Shown here: in pieces, positions 1-9,381 of the stretch
Layout of the letters: every line of letters begins with the position of its first letter
How positions within the stretch are numbered: the first letter of the stretch is position 1
DNA from: Steroidobacter agaridevorans
GTDB taxonomy: Bacteria; Pseudomonadota; Gammaproteobacteria; Steroidobacterales; Steroidobacteraceae
Length of the DNA stretch: 64,000 bases
NCBI RefSeq assembly: GCF_009932555.1
Contig: NZ_BLJO01000009.1
Coordinates: 196,603-260,602 of the forward strand
Direction of reading: 5' to 3'
The notes under the pieces: generated by a model
What the model was told of the DNA's origin: nothing
The model's database searches: none
Seen by the model: only the letters and a program-made list of their open reading frames with translations
Translations under genes and position numbers: made by a program

Positions 1-1199
1 TCCATCCAGTAGACGGGATGATCGTTCAGCCTGCGGCTCGCTTCCCGACGGGGGACGTAGTGGGGTTGAGCGCCGCTCGGGCCGGAAGCCGACATCAACG
101 GCATCGATGCACCCTTGTAGCTCGGATGCTCTTCGCGAAGTTTCTCCAGCATCTCCGCCGCCTCGAATTCCGTAACAGCGCGCTCGGGAACGGTGCGCGC
201 CATCCACGCCATGAACCGTACGACGGCGGCGGAGTCCACGAGGTGAGCCCGGCGTGCGCCATCGAGCTCGACCTCATGCTTCACCCAACGACGACGCGAG
301 ACGGACGTTTCGTCCACTGGCGCTCTGCTCTCTTCGATGATGGTGACGAGTGCCGCTGGCGTACGGCGCAGATCCGCTCCAATCGTTCCCTCGCGCGCCG
401 CGGCCTGCAGCTCTTCAGCCAACTTCTGCGGAGCGACGGTTGTGACACCGCTTCTTTCCTCGCCCATGACGCCGCCATCGAGCAACTCTTCGTTCACAAA
501 CCAGCGCACTGTACCGTCGTCGCTCAGCAGCGCCCTGCTGGGACACACAGGCACAATGTGCCATTCGCCCACGCCCGTCTTCACCGATTCATCCGACGCT
601 CGGACATTGAGCAGCCAGGAAACATCTTCCGGATCCGCCACCAGCAATGTCTTCAGGCCAGACTGCCGTAAGCATTCAGCGAGCTCGAGGCGCTTCGCCC
701 GGCAGCTGTCGCCGGCAAATGAGATGGGATAGTCGACGACGCGCGGTTCATGCGGCGCCGGACGGCCCTGCGTCCACAGCTCATCGATGGGATTCCTGCT
801 CAGCATCTGCAACTCGAAGCCGACCTCGGCAGCCAGCTTCTGCCACTGCGTCAGCTCCGTCCATGAATGCAGAAAGGGGTCCAGACCGAGCCGCGCACCC
901 GCCGGCAACGATTTCTCCAGCCAGGCCCGCATGGACGCCGGCTTCGAGGATTCGATCGCGATCGCCTCCTCCTTGGTATCCGACACCGCCTGCAATTGAT
1001 AGCGACCGTCGAGAAACAACGCCGCTGTCTCCTGCAAGACGATGGCCGTCCCGGTCGATCCCCGAAAGCCCGTGAGCCACCGCAAACGCCGGTTGGCCGG
1101 TGGCGAGAACTCGCTGAGAAATTCGTCTGCGGTCGACGCCACCAATCCGGTAAGGGACGCGTCGCGCAGCCAGGCTTGCAATTTGCGAACGTTGCTCAC
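1..1199 (-). CDS. Xaa-Pro aminopeptidase (M24B), C-terminus beyond window
   Basis: The reading frame stays open on the minus strand from a GTG at 1199 to the window edge, giving about 399 residues of a protein family that is usually near 600. It should remove N-terminal residues preceding proline. The visible part holds two creatinase-N-like domains (residues about 1-130 and 150-300) and the start of the pita-bread M24 domain, including GAQPHYVP, which matches the GAIIHYAP-type stretch of eukaryotic aminopeptidase P. The metal-binding Asp/His/Glu residues lie beyond the edge, so activity cannot be judged. The GTG overlaps the stop of the upstream transporter gene (GTGA), which implies translational coupling. 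It is the last visible gene of the receptor-dehydrogenase-transporter operon, suggesting that the imported substrate is a peptide or amide. Confidence 0.85.
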   Translation of the reverse strand, partial: MSNVRKLQAWLRDASLTGLVASTADEFLSEFSPPANRRLRWLTGFRGSTGTAIVLQETAALFLDGRYQLQAVSDTKEEAIAIESSKPASMRAWLEKSLPAGARLGLDPFLHSWTELTQWQKLAAEVGFELQMLSRNPIDELWTQGRPAPHEPRVVDYPISFAGDSCRAKRLELAECLRQSGLKTLLVADPEDVSWLLNVRASDESVKTGVGEWHIVPVCPSRALLSDDGTVRWFVNEELLDGGVMGEERSGVTTVAPQKLAEELQAAAREGTIGADLRRTPAALVTIIEESRAPVDETSVSRRRWVKHEVELDGARRAHLVDSAAVVRFMAWMARTVPERAVTEFEAAEMLEKLREEHPSYKGASMPLMSASGPSGAQPHYVPRREASRRLNDHPVYWM

Positions 1200-2542
1200 G
1201 GTACCGTCCTCATTCCCTTGGACATGGGCATGTCAATCGCCGGCGCGCTATGAGAGACGTCTTCGACTTGCACGGCCGCGACATCATCCGCGACAGTCTT
1301 GCTCGCCATCCACAAATGCCAGGCACACCAGAAATATCCCGGGCAGAAGACCACGAGCGCGTACCTCAGCGAATCCGCGCCGAAAATCGGCTGGAACGCG
1401 TCGCTCAGAGCGCCGGCGGCCAGCGGCCCCAAGCCCATGCCGATGAGATTGCAAAAGAACAGCACGACCGCGATCGACACGGCTCGCATGCGTGGCGGCA
1501 TCAGCGTCTGGGTCGCCGCGAAGATCGGACCGTTGGTCGCGGCGCCGCCGATGGCTGAAATGCCCAGGGCTGCAAACGCCAGGTACTTATCCGGCGAAAG
1601 ATAGACCACTGCAGTCAGCACACCGAACAGCGCATACAACAGTGCGATGGCCACCATCTGCAGGCGCTCATTGTTCGCGGCATATCTCCAGGCGAGCTCC
1701 CCGCCCAGAAAGGTGCCGAGCAGCCCGCCGCCGCCGTAGACGATGGCCAGCCAGGTTCCCAGCTCACCGGTGCCCAGACCATGACTGCGGACGAAGAACG
1801 CCGGTTGCCATTGCATGATGCCGTAAGTGAAGAAATGCGACAGCGACAAGCACAGCAGGACATGCCGGAACGCAGCGTTTCCACGCATGGTGACAAATAC
1901 TTCCCGCAAGCTCGGCTGGGTGTTCTTAGATCGTCGGCTCTCCGGGTTGATCGCGGCCGCCGCCAGCTTGTCTCGCCGCGGCTCTCGCAACGTCAGCACG
2001 GCCAGCAGCGCGAGCGCCAGCCCGGGCAAACCAACGATGACGAACGTGGTGCGCCACCCATACCACTCGTTCAGCCAGCCGCCGGCGAAATAGCCGGTCA
2101 CCAATGCGACGGGCCAACCGAGGTTATATAAAGAGATGGCCCGCGGCCGCTCGGCCCGGGAAAAGTAATCGGAGATCAAGGAAAGCGCAGGCGGCTGGCA
2201 TCCGGCCTCGCCGACTGCAACGCCGATGCGGATCAACATCAGTTGAATGAAGCTGCTGGCCGCTCCGCACATTGCAACGGCGACGCTCCATAGCGCGGCC
2301 GTGAAGGAAATGATCGTCACGCGATTGCCACGGTCGGCCCAACGGGCGATGGGCACACCCATCACGGCATAGAAGATCGCAAATGCAATGCCTGTGAAGA
2401 AACCCAGCTGGGTGTCGTTCAGCGCCAGGTCGACCTTGATGTCCTGGAGCACCACGCCCAGCACCAGCCGGTCCATGAAATTGAAGGCGAGAATGAGCAG
2501 CAGCAACGTCAGCAAATAGTTCTTGTAGCCGCTCTGTTGCAT
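1196..2542 (-). CDS. MFS transporter, spinster-like
   Basis: A 448-residue inner-membrane transporter with about twelve hydrophobic segments. The first helix carries FNFMDRLVLG, the intracellular loop after helix 2 reads ARWADRGNR (the MFS motif-A region), and VGEAGCQPPALSLISDYF in helix 4 is typical of the Spns/hexuronate-like MFS group common in sphingomonads and Steroidobacter-like bacteria. I start it at the ATG at 2542, just before the first helix. The frame stays open far upstream through the aldehyde dehydrogenase gene, but that extension is an antisense-style shadow. It lies 32 bp after the dehydrogenase and overlaps the aminopeptidase by 4 bp. It probably moves the compound admitted by the TonB receptor across the inner membrane; the substrate is unknown. 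Confidence 0.85.
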   Translation of the reverse strand: MQQSGYKNYLLTLLLLILAFNFMDRLVLGVVLQDIKVDLALNDTQLGFFTGIAFAIFYAVMGVPIARWADRGNRVTIISFTAALWSVAVAMCGAASSFIQLMLIRIGVAVGEAGCQPPALSLISDYFSRAERPRAISLYNLGWPVALVTGYFAGGWLNEWYGWRTTFVIVGLPGLALALLAVLTLREPRRDKLAAAAINPESRRSKNTQPSLREVFVTMRGNAAFRHVLLCLSLSHFFTYGIMQWQPAFFVRSHGLGTGELGTWLAIVYGGGGLLGTFLGGELAWRYAANNERLQMVAIALLYALFGVLTAVVYLSPDKYLAFAALGISAIGGAATNGPIFAATQTLMPPRMRAVSIAVVLFFCNLIGMGLGPLAAGALSDAFQPIFGADSLRYALVVFCPGYFWCAWHLWMASKTVADDVAAVQVEDVSHSAPAIDMPMSKGMRTVP

Positions 2543-2574
2543 CGGATGTCCACTCACAAAGGGGGCGGCGGGAT

Positions 2575-4053
2575 TCAGGAATGATTGATCCACACGAGCT
2601 GGCGGCGCAGGTAGCTCTCCATGCCTGCCAACCCGCCCTCGGTGCCGATGCCCGACTGAAACGCCGGCTCGTAGGAGGCCGCGTGTCCCGCGCCTTCGCC
2701 GCTGGGCGCGGCCGCGTTGACCCAGATCGAGGAGTGAATGGCCTTGGTCACTCGCATCGCCCGGGACAGGTCCGCCGTCCAGACGTAAGCGGCGAGGCCG
2801 TAGATCGTGGCGTTGGCGATTCGAATCGCTTCGGCCTCGTTCTCGAACTTGATGACACTGAGCACGGGCCCGAAGATCTCTTCTTGCGCGATCCGCGCAG
2901 TCGGCGGCACATTGCGAAACAAGGTCGGCTCGACGAAGTAGCCGCCCGTTTCCGGCAACGCACGCTTGCCGCCGGCGACCAATTCCACTCCTTCGTCCTT
3001 CGCGCTCTGAATGTATTTCATGACGCGAGCACACTGTTGGGAGGAAGCCAGCGGCCCGAACGTCGTGTGCGGATCCAATGCATTGCCGATCGAAATGTTT
3101 TCGAGCTGCGCGAGTATCTTTTCCAGCAGGACCGGCTCGATCGAACGCTGCACCAGCAAGCGTGTACCGGCACTGCAGACCTGGCCCTGATTCGTCAGGA
3201 TCGCCTGGGCGACGGATTTCGCGGCGGCATCGAGATCCACGCCGTCGCCGAACACGATTTGCGGCGACTTGCCGCCACACTCGGTCATGACCACCTTCAG
3301 ATTCGACTGGCCGGCGTAGCACATCATTTGCTTGCCGATCTCGGTCGAGCCGGTGAAGGTCAGCATGTTCACATCCATGTGCATGCCGAGCGCGCGCCCC
3401 ACGGTCTCGCCACGACCCGGCACGACATTCAACACTCCGGGAGGCAATCCGGCTTCTACTGCCAGAATCGCCAGCCGCATGGCGGAGCGAGATGAGAGCT
3501 CCGATGGTTTCAGAACCACGCAATTGCCGGCTGCCAGCGCGGGCGCCACTTTGCTCATGGCGTTGACGGTCGGAAAGTTCCACGGCGTCACCGCTGCCAC
3601 GATGCCACGCGGCACACGGCGCTGAGCGACGAACGTAGTCTTGTCGCTGTTGTATGTATCGCCGCAGACCTTGTCGACGGCTTCCGCGTAGAACCTCGTC
3701 AATCCGGCTGCCGACGCTGCGTTGGCGCAGCGTTCCCGTATTGGCTTGCCCATCTCGCCCGCATCTAGCGCGTCGAGCGCACCGGAGTTCGCAGCGATCA
3801 AGTCGGCCAGGCGGTGCAGTGTTTTCTTCCGAATCGACGGCGGCGCCTCGCTCCAGCGCCCGTCTGCATAGGCCCTGCGGGCCGATGCAACGGCAGTAGC
3901 GACATCCTTGTCGCAACCGGCGGGAATGCTCAGAGCGCGCTTCCCATTGGACGGATTCATTACTTCGATCGTGTCGCCGCTCGCCGAGGTGATGAGCACC
4001 CCATCGACGAACGGCGCCACTTCCTGATCGACGCGCTTGATATCGAAACTCAT
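2575..4053 (-). CDS. NAD(P)-dependent aldehyde dehydrogenase
   Basis: A full-length 492-residue ALDH-superfamily enzyme that oxidises an aldehyde to the acid. All landmarks are present: TPWNF with the oxyanion-stabilising Asn159, the KPSE cofactor loop near 182, FTGSTEIGK around 233-241, the general-base Glu258 in ECGGK and the nucleophile Cys293 in GQVCSAGTR. EEIFGPVLSV lies in the C-terminal third. It begins 13 bp after the TonB receptor gene and is followed by the transporter gene, so it is the oxidative step of this uptake operon. No strong ribosome site precedes the ATG, in keeping with coupling to the upstream gene. The natural substrate cannot be told from sequence. Confidence 0.92.
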   Translation of the reverse strand: MSFDIKRVDQEVAPFVDGVLITSASGDTIEVMNPSNGKRALSIPAGCDKDVATAVASARRAYADGRWSEAPPSIRKKTLHRLADLIAANSGALDALDAGEMGKPIRERCANAASAAGLTRFYAEAVDKVCGDTYNSDKTTFVAQRRVPRGIVAAVTPWNFPTVNAMSKVAPALAAGNCVVLKPSELSSRSAMRLAILAVEAGLPPGVLNVVPGRGETVGRALGMHMDVNMLTFTGSTEIGKQMMCYAGQSNLKVVMTECGGKSPQIVFGDGVDLDAAAKSVAQAILTNQGQVCSAGTRLLVQRSIEPVLLEKILAQLENISIGNALDPHTTFGPLASSQQCARVMKYIQSAKDEGVELVAGGKRALPETGGYFVEPTLFRNVPPTARIAQEEIFGPVLSVIKFENEAEAIRIANATIYGLAAYVWTADLSRAMRVTKAIHSSIWVNAAAPSGEGAGHAASYEPAFQSGIGTEGGLAGMESYLRRQLVWINHS

Positions 4054-4066
4054 GGCCGGCGCTGCG

Positions 4067-6601
4067 TTACTTGCCGAAGCTGTAGCCGAACTGCACGCCG
4101 TACGTTCTGGGCATGCCCCAGGTCACGCGCAGCACGTTGCCCGTGCCTTTCTGTTTGGTGACGAAATAATCCTTGTCCGTCAGATTGTCGCCCCACAGGA
4201 AGACTTCCCAGCTGTTCGAGGTCGCGAGGCCGACCCTCGCGCCGATGGTGCTGCGGCTGTCCACCTCCAGGTCGGGATCGTTGGCCGCGTCCGTGAAGAA
4301 CGAGTCCTTGAAGGAATGATCGATGGATGCGGTCAGCGTCATGTCCTCGCCGATCGGCCGCTCGTAGGTCAGCATCAGCGACGAATTCCATTTCGGCGCA
4401 TGCGGCAGCCGGTTGTCGTCATAGTCGATCGCCACGCCGTTCACTTCGGACGCGCCTTTGAACGACTCGTACACCGCATCGGTGTAGCCGACACCGCCCC
4501 GCAACGAGAAGCTGTCGGTGAACTGCACCAGGCCTTCGACTTCGATGCCCTGAATCGTCGAGGTCGCCGCGTTGTTGAATTCGTACAGATACAGATTGGT
4601 CGTGGTGTCGAAGACTCGCGACTGAACCTGCAGATCCTCGTAGTCGGTGTAGAACGCCGCGATGTTCATCGTCACGCGGCGATCGAGCAGCGAGCTCTTG
4701 AAGCCGATTTCGTAGGTGGTCGCATACTCCGGGTCGAAATCCAGGGCGCTCGCCGGCGGCGGTGTTCCATCCGGCCCGCCCACGACGTAGTCGGTGTTCC
4801 AGCCGCCGCTCTTGAAGCCGCGCGCCGCTTTGATGTAGCCCGTGGCGTCCTCGCTGAAGGCATAGCTCAGACTGACCATCGGCGATACGTCGGAGTCCTC
4901 GCGCTTGTCACGGAAACTCGAGAAGTCGAACAGACCGTCGAAGGGACCGAACGCCGTGGCGTGATAGTCATTCACTTTCTTGCGATCGAGCGTGTAGCGC
5001 AGACCCGCGGTGAGTGTCAGCTGGTCGGTGACGTGATAGTTGGTATGCGCAAACAGCGCGCCACCCGTCGACTCGATATCCGAGTAGACCACGGCGAGAC
5101 CGGCGCCACCGAAGGGATACGCCGGGCCGGTCCGGAAAGGAACATCGCTGACGACGCTTTGCCAGAAGAAGTACGCACCGACCAGATAATCGAACTTGCC
5201 GGTGGTGGGCGAAGCCAGGCGGAATTCCTGGCTCGCGAACTTCGACAACTCGTGCCAGCCATCGACCAGCAGCGAATCCAGCGGCGAGTCGTCATTGTCC
5301 TCGGAGTGGGTGAACTCGCTGCTGTTGTAAGCGCTGATGCTGGTGAACGTGAGCGCCTCCATGTCGTAGTCGACCGTCAGAGCCATGCCGTAGACTTCGC
5401 GCTGTTCGTTCGGAATACCGTCGATGTTGACGGTGCGGATGCCGGGCGAATAGACGATGCCGTCGCCCATCGTGCTGGTGCCGTCGAACGGCTCGGGATA
5501 GAGGAACAGGTTGTCGTCCTTGAGATAGTCGGCGCGGAAGTTGACCTCCACGGAGTCGCTCGCCAGATATCTCAGTTTCAGATTGCCGCCGTAATTGTTT
5601 TCGTCGCCCAGATCGTCGCCGCCGTAGAAGTTCTCGACGTAGCCGTCGCGATTGTTGCTGTACACGGAGCCGCCCATGTACAGCTTCTGGTCGATCAGCG
5701 GCCCACTCAGGTTGCCGCTGAGGCTCACCTTGTTGTAATTGCCGATGTTGGCGACGACCTTGCCTTCCACCTCGTCGCCCGGTTTCTTGGTAACGACGTT
5801 GATCACGCCGGCGATGGTGTTCTTGCCGAACAGCGTGCCCTGAGGTCCGCGCAGCACCTCCACTCGCTCGATGTCCATCAGGTTCAGGTTTTGCGCCGAG
5901 GGGCGGCCGGCGTACACACCGTCTACGTAGACGCTCACTCCCGATTCGAAGCCTGCATTACGTACGTTGCCGGTGATGCCGCGAATGGTCAGCCGATTGT
6001 CCATCGACGAGCCGTAAGCGGACTCGAACGCCATGTTGGGCACCAGCTTGCTCATGTCGTTGACGCGCGTTACCGAGGCCTTCTCGACAACGTCGCCGTC
6101 GAGCACGGCAATCGAAATCGGCACGTCCTGCAGGCGTTCCGAACGCTTCTGCGCGGTGACGACCACTTCTTCCACATCGCGTTGCCGATCGGCCGACGCC
6201 GCTGCCCTTCTCGGAGTCGTCGCCTGCGCAATCCGGGTCGGCTCTGGCTTGGCTTCCGAATACTCCGTCGAGATCTTTTGCATCTTCGAGTTGTCGCGAA
6301 TCACGACGATGCGCTCGTTCAACAGCTCATAGGTGAGCGAGGTGCCTTCGAGCAGCCTGGCAAGCGCCGCGCTGGGCGTCAGGTTGCCGGTAACCGTGGG
6401 AGCAATGAGCCGGTTCGCGGCTTCGGAGCTCGGGATGATCAGCTGAAATCCGGTCTGTCGAGCCCAGTCGTTCAACGCATCTCGCAGGATCTGGCTCTTG
6501 ATCGCCAGCGCGACGGGTTGTTGCGAACTGACTTGCGCATCTGCGGTGACGACGGCCAGAGCCAGGCTGGCCCCAATCACCATTGGACGTATCGTTCTCA
6601 T
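4067..6601 (-). CDS. TonB-dependent receptor with N-terminal STN signalling domain
   Basis: An outer-membrane receptor of 844 residues. I chose the ATG at 6601 because it has AGGGGA six bases upstream and begins a clean signal peptide (MRTIRPMVIG to about residue 22); the frame extends 21 codons further. Residues about 34-102 form a secretin/TonB short N-terminal (STN) domain, the module that FecA-type transducers use to contact a FecR anti-sigma factor. The TonB box is VEEVVVTA near 143-150, followed by the plug (LRGPQGTLFGKNTIAG) and the beta barrel, ending in an aromatic-rich strand. A FecI/FecR pair lies about 5 kb away. It heads the operon with aldehyde dehydrogenase, MFS transporter and aminopeptidase. 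It is the only one of the four receptors here with an STN domain. Confidence 0.92.
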   Translation of the reverse strand: MRTIRPMVIGASLALAVVTADAQVSSQQPVALAIKSQILRDALNDWARQTGFQLIIPSSEAANRLIAPTVTGNLTPSAALARLLEGTSLTYELLNERIVVIRDNSKMQKISTEYSEAKPEPTRIAQATTPRRAAASADRQRDVEEVVVTAQKRSERLQDVPISIAVLDGDVVEKASVTRVNDMSKLVPNMAFESAYGSSMDNRLTIRGITGNVRNAGFESGVSVYVDGVYAGRPSAQNLNLMDIERVEVLRGPQGTLFGKNTIAGVINVVTKKPGDEVEGKVVANIGNYNKVSLSGNLSGPLIDQKLYMGGSVYSNNRDGYVENFYGGDDLGDENNYGGNLKLRYLASDSVEVNFRADYLKDDNLFLYPEPFDGTSTMGDGIVYSPGIRTVNIDGIPNEQREVYGMALTVDYDMEALTFTSISAYNSSEFTHSEDNDDSPLDSLLVDGWHELSKFASQEFRLASPTTGKFDYLVGAYFFWQSVVSDVPFRTGPAYPFGGAGLAVVYSDIESTGGALFAHTNYHVTDQLTLTAGLRYTLDRKKVNDYHATAFGPFDGLFDFSSFRDKREDSDVSPMVSLSYAFSEDATGYIKAARGFKSGGWNTDYVVGGPDGTPPPASALDFDPEYATTYEIGFKSSLLDRRVTMNIAAFYTDYEDLQVQSRVFDTTTNLYLYEFNNAATSTIQGIEVEGLVQFTDSFSLRGGVGYTDAVYESFKGASEVNGVAIDYDDNRLPHAPKWNSSLMLTYERPIGEDMTLTASIDHSFKDSFFTDAANDPDLEVDSRSTIGARVGLATSNSWEVFLWGDNLTDKDYFVTKQKGTGNVLRVTWGMPRTYGVQFGYSFGK

Positions 6602-6979
6602 GTTGCGTCCCCTACTGATTCTTCGCCCAGTGACGGCGTGCATGAATGAGCCAAGCCCATCCACCCTCTCGCACTACCTGTCCGTACTGACTAATGTGGA
6701 CGCGAAAATCAGGACAAATATATCCGTTGTTTCAACCCGTGCCGCCGGCGGCTCGAGGGAGAGCGCCGCAACCTGAATTCCCGGGGATGGATTCAGCGAA
6801 TGAGCCGGTCTTACTTTCGTTACGAGCAGGCTTTCTCGCATTACGTTACATCTCGCGCCGCCTGCTCCGAGGCCGCCAACGCCAACTAGAAACGCGTCCT
6901 CTTCAAGTTGTCTGCACTTTCCCGTGGGCGGCCGTCATTACTCGCAGGCGCCCTGAATGCCTATTTCCAGTAGCGAGAC
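6602..6979. promoter_or_regulatory. 378-bp divergent intergenic region, receptor operon / SDR pair
   Basis: This non-coding stretch separates the minus-strand receptor operon from the plus-strand SDR genes and should hold both promoters. It has an AT-rich patch around 6700-6735 in otherwise GC-rich DNA, and a short inverted repeat (CTGAAT at 6773-6778 and ATTCAG at 6791-6796, 12 bp apart). I could not assign convincing -35/-10 boxes. An ECF-type promoter would fit the regulators downstream, but this is inference. Confidence 0.4.
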
Positions 6980-7765
6980 ATGAACCAGCTTCAGGAGAGA
7001 GTCGCGATCGTCACGGGAGGAGCCATGGGGCTCGGGTCCGCCATCGTGAGACGTCTTGCCGCCGAAGGCGCCAGGACTGTAATCACCGACATCCAAGTCG
7101 CAGCCGGAGAACAGCTGGCCAGTGAATTGGGCGGCTGCTTCATCGAGCACGATGTTACGGACGAGAATCGCTGGGACACCGTCGTGCGGGCCGTTGAAGA
7201 TCGGTTCGGACGCGTCGACTTCCTGATAAACAACGCCGGCGTGGAAGGCCCTCCTCCCGAGCGCGCCAATCCCGAGAACACCCGTTTATCGGATTGGCAG
7301 GCAGTTCACCGAGTCAACGTCGAAGGCGTATTCCTGGGATGCCGTGCAACCCTCCCTGCACTTCGTCGCGCCGGCGGCGGCGCAATCATCAACATGTCCT
7401 CCACGGCCGGCCTGTGCGGCACGCCGGACTACATCGCCTACGGCGCCAGCAAAGCGGCCGTTTGGCACCTGACCAAATCGGTTGCACTACATTGCGCGAG
7501 AAACGGCTCGAAGATCCGCTGTAACTCGGTGCACCCCGCGCTCGTGCTGACACCCATGGTCGAGCGAATCATTGCCGACACGGCTGCAGCGCGAGGCACG
7601 TCCACGGAGGATGTCACAAAAGAATTCACCTCGCTGATCCCTCAGCGCGAGTTCCAGACCCTCGATGACATTGCCGCTGCGGTGCTGTTTCTAACCTCCG
7701 ATGAAGCCCGGCACATCACGGGGCTCGCGATGACGGTCGATGGTGGCTGCTCGGCGGCTCTCTGA
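6980..7765 (+). CDS. Short-chain dehydrogenase/reductase
   Basis: A 261-residue classical SDR. The Rossmann glycine motif TGGAMGLG is at 12-19, NNAG at 84-87 and the catalytic set is Ser141, Tyr154 and Lys158 (YGASK). Asp37 at the end of the second beta strand (TVITDIQ) suggests a preference for NAD(H) over NADP(H). It closes with the usual VDGG motif. The next SDR starts one base after its stop, so the two are almost certainly co-transcribed and may act on the same alcohol or ketone. It lies divergent from the receptor/aldehyde dehydrogenase operon. The substrate is not identifiable; hydroxysteroid-type and sugar-type SDRs look alike at this level. Confidence 0.9.
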   Translation: MNQLQERVAIVTGGAMGLGSAIVRRLAAEGARTVITDIQVAAGEQLASELGGCFIEHDVTDENRWDTVVRAVEDRFGRVDFLINNAGVEGPPPERANPENTRLSDWQAVHRVNVEGVFLGCRATLPALRRAGGGAIINMSSTAGLCGTPDYIAYGASKAAVWHLTKSVALHCARNGSKIRCNSVHPALVLTPMVERIIADTAAARGTSTEDVTKEFTSLIPQREFQTLDDIAAAVLFLTSDEARHITGLAMTVDGGCSAAL

Positions 7766-7766
7766 T

Positions 7767-8621
7767 ATGGATCTCTCGCTGTTCGAGCTTCGAGGAAAAA
7801 GTGCGCTGGTCACCGGCGCCTCGATGGGACTCGGCCGCGCATGCGCTACTGCGCTAGCCATGGCCGGAGCGAACGTCGCCGTTCTGGATATCGAGGAGTC
7901 CTCGGCTGTGAAGACCGTGGAGAAACTACGATCCCGAGGCGTGGATTCGTTCTTCGTCCACTGCGATGTTTCGAATAAGGCTCAGGTACGGGCGGCTGTC
8001 GCTGCCGTTGTCGCCCGGTTCGGGCGCCTGGATATCGCAATCAACAACGCCGGATTCGGCATCCCTGTCGGCGGCAGCGAAAACCTCGCGCAGGAAGAGT
8101 GGAATCGAGTCATCGGAATCAATCTGACCGGGGTTTTCCTGTGCGCGCAGGCCGAGGCGGAGCAGATGATCAATCAAGAGCCGACGCAAGGCAAAATCAT
8201 CAACATCGCATCGATGTACGGCTCCGTTGCTGGAGGAAACTGCGCGTACAACGCAGCGAAGGCAGGAGTGATCCATCTGACGAAGACGCTGGCCGCCGAA
8301 TGGGGGCGCTTCAATATCAATGTGAACTGCATCAGCCCCAGCTGGGTCATGACCCGTCGAATGATGCACTTATCGGAGGAGGTCCGTAGTCGCATGCGCG
8401 CCGTCACGCCGATGGGGCACATTCAGCGACCGGAAGATATGTTCGGGCCGGTGATCTTCCTGGCATCGCAGGCATCGAATTTCGTGACCGGTCACGACTT
8501 GCTCGTCGACGGCGGACATACCGTCAACACCTGGCTCAGCCCGCTGGAACGAACCCTTGCCCCGCGAGTGACGCCCGAGGAAGAGATCTTCGATACGGCA
8601 CAGGATGCCGACGATCCTTGA
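7767..8621 (+). CDS. Short-chain dehydrogenase/reductase
   Basis: A second SDR of 284 residues, starting at the ATG one base after the previous stop; an upstream in-frame GTG would overlap the first gene. The glycine motif TGASMGLG is near 16-23, NNAG at 93-96, and the catalytic residues are Ser149, Tyr161 and Lys165 (YNAAK). Asp41 after the second strand again suggests NAD(H). It has a C-terminal extension of about 30 residues after the VDGG motif that is rich in Glu and Asp and unlike a standard SDR ending. Its stop lies 6 bp from the convergent VOC gene. It probably works with the preceding enzyme; the substrate is unknown. Confidence 0.88.
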   Translation: MDLSLFELRGKSALVTGASMGLGRACATALAMAGANVAVLDIEESSAVKTVEKLRSRGVDSFFVHCDVSNKAQVRAAVAAVVARFGRLDIAINNAGFGIPVGGSENLAQEEWNRVIGINLTGVFLCAQAEAEQMINQEPTQGKIINIASMYGSVAGGNCAYNAAKAGVIHLTKTLAAEWGRFNINVNCISPSWVMTRRMMHLSEEVRSRMRAVTPMGHIQRPEDMFGPVIFLASQASNFVTGHDLLVDGGHTVNTWLSPLERTLAPRVTPEEEIFDTAQDADDP

Positions 8622-8627
8622 TCAGCC

Positions 8628-9116
8628 CTAGTCAGCTTCGACAGCCGCAATCTTCTCGTACAGCTCGATGACATTTCCCTCGGGGTCGCGCAGGTAGGTC
8701 GCTTTGGAGCGCCCGAAGAACACCAGCGGCGAGCAATGAAACGTTGCCCCGGCGGCCTGCAAGCGCGCGCAATGCATCTCTATGTCCGAGACCTCGATAC
8801 AGAAATGACTGATGCCATGATCTGAGACCGGACGGCTCGGATCGGCGCGCTTCGGCGCCGGATGCGAGAACTCGAACAGCTCGACCTGCATGCTCCCGAC
8901 CCGGAGCAACACAGCACGCCCCCTTGCGCCCTTGATGCCCAGAATCTGCTCGTAGCGGCCGTTCTCGGTGGTCTCGTCGAAGGCAATCTCCGCGACCGTC
9001 TGCATCTCGAAGGCATCGCGATAGAACCCGAGCGTCGCGTCGAGATCCGAAACCGAGATGCCTACGTGACTGGTGCCCTTCACCATGGCGAGACCGCAGT
9101 CATCGCTGACTGTCAT
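8628..9116 (-). CDS. VOC-superfamily metalloprotein (glyoxalase/epimerase-like)
   Basis: A 162-residue vicinal-oxygen-chelate protein with two beta-alpha-beta-beta-beta halves. The four expected metal ligands are visible: His17 (TSHVGI), Glu79 (QVELFEF), His104 (ISHFCI) and Glu151 (NVIELYE). This His-Glu-His-Glu pattern is that of glyoxalase I and methylmalonyl-CoA epimerase relatives. The chosen ATG at 9116 overlaps the end of the lipoyl gene by 17 bp; an alternative ATG at 9086 would leave a 13-bp gap, and neither has a strong ribosome site. As the last gene of the E1/lipoyl operon it may isomerise or open an intermediate of the same pathway. The exact reaction is undetermined. Confidence 0.82.
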   Translation of the reverse strand: MTVSDDCGLAMVKGTSHVGISVSDLDATLGFYRDAFEMQTVAEIAFDETTENGRYEQILGIKGARGRAVLLRVGSMQVELFEFSHPAPKRADPSRPVSDHGISHFCIEVSDIEMHCARLQAAGATFHCSPLVFFGRSKATYLRDPEGNVIELYEKIAAVEAD

Positions 9117-9345
9117 CTATTTCCGCGATTTCCGAATTCACCGGCGCCGTCTCGCCCTCGGCCAACAGGATTCGGGTGAGCACACCGCTGGCGGGCGATT
9201 CCACTTCCTGAATCGCCTTGGCGGTTTCTATTTCTACGATGGGCTCGCCCTGCTCGACACGGTCGCCGATGGCCTTCAGCCAGCGACTCACCGTGCCTTC
9301 CTCGATGCCCATGCCCCACTTGGGAAGAATCAATTTGGTACTCAT
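9100..9345 (-). CDS. Stand-alone lipoyl (biotinyl/lipoyl-attachment) domain protein
   Basis: An 81-residue protein that is a single lipoyl domain. The lipoylation site is Lys43 in EIETAKAIQEV, with a flanking glycine pattern typical of 2-oxoacid dehydrogenase E2 N-termini. It stops right after the domain: there is no linker, no E1/E3-binding domain and no acyltransferase domain with its HxxxD motif, and no frame downstream continues it. It lies 36 bp after E1-beta. It should carry the swinging arm that accepts the acyl group from the E1 encoded upstream. The acyltransferase partner must be encoded outside this window, or the complex works without one. Confidence 0.85.
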   Translation of the reverse strand: MSTKLILPKWGMGIEEGTVSRWLKAIGDRVEQGEPIVEIETAKAIQEVESPASGVLTRILLAEGETAPVNSEIAEIDDSQR

Positions 9346-9381
9346 GCTGGCAACTTCCGCCGCTCCTTGCTCAACAGACGA

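Noticed and set aside
18..671. Plus-strand open frame of 217 codons
   Set aside because: It is antisense to the aminopeptidase, whose minus-strand frame shows clear M24B similarity including GAQPHYVP. The plus frame has no recognisable domain.
2543..3916. Long N-terminal extension of the MFS transporter frame
   Set aside because: It overlaps the aldehyde dehydrogenase gene in another phase, is Arg/Ser-rich and contains no domain; the transporter starts at 2542.
4037..6649. Plus-strand open frame of 870 codons
   Set aside because: It mirrors the TonB receptor on the minus strand. Composition (Val, Arg, His, Ala-rich) is typical of an antisense shadow in GC-rich DNA.
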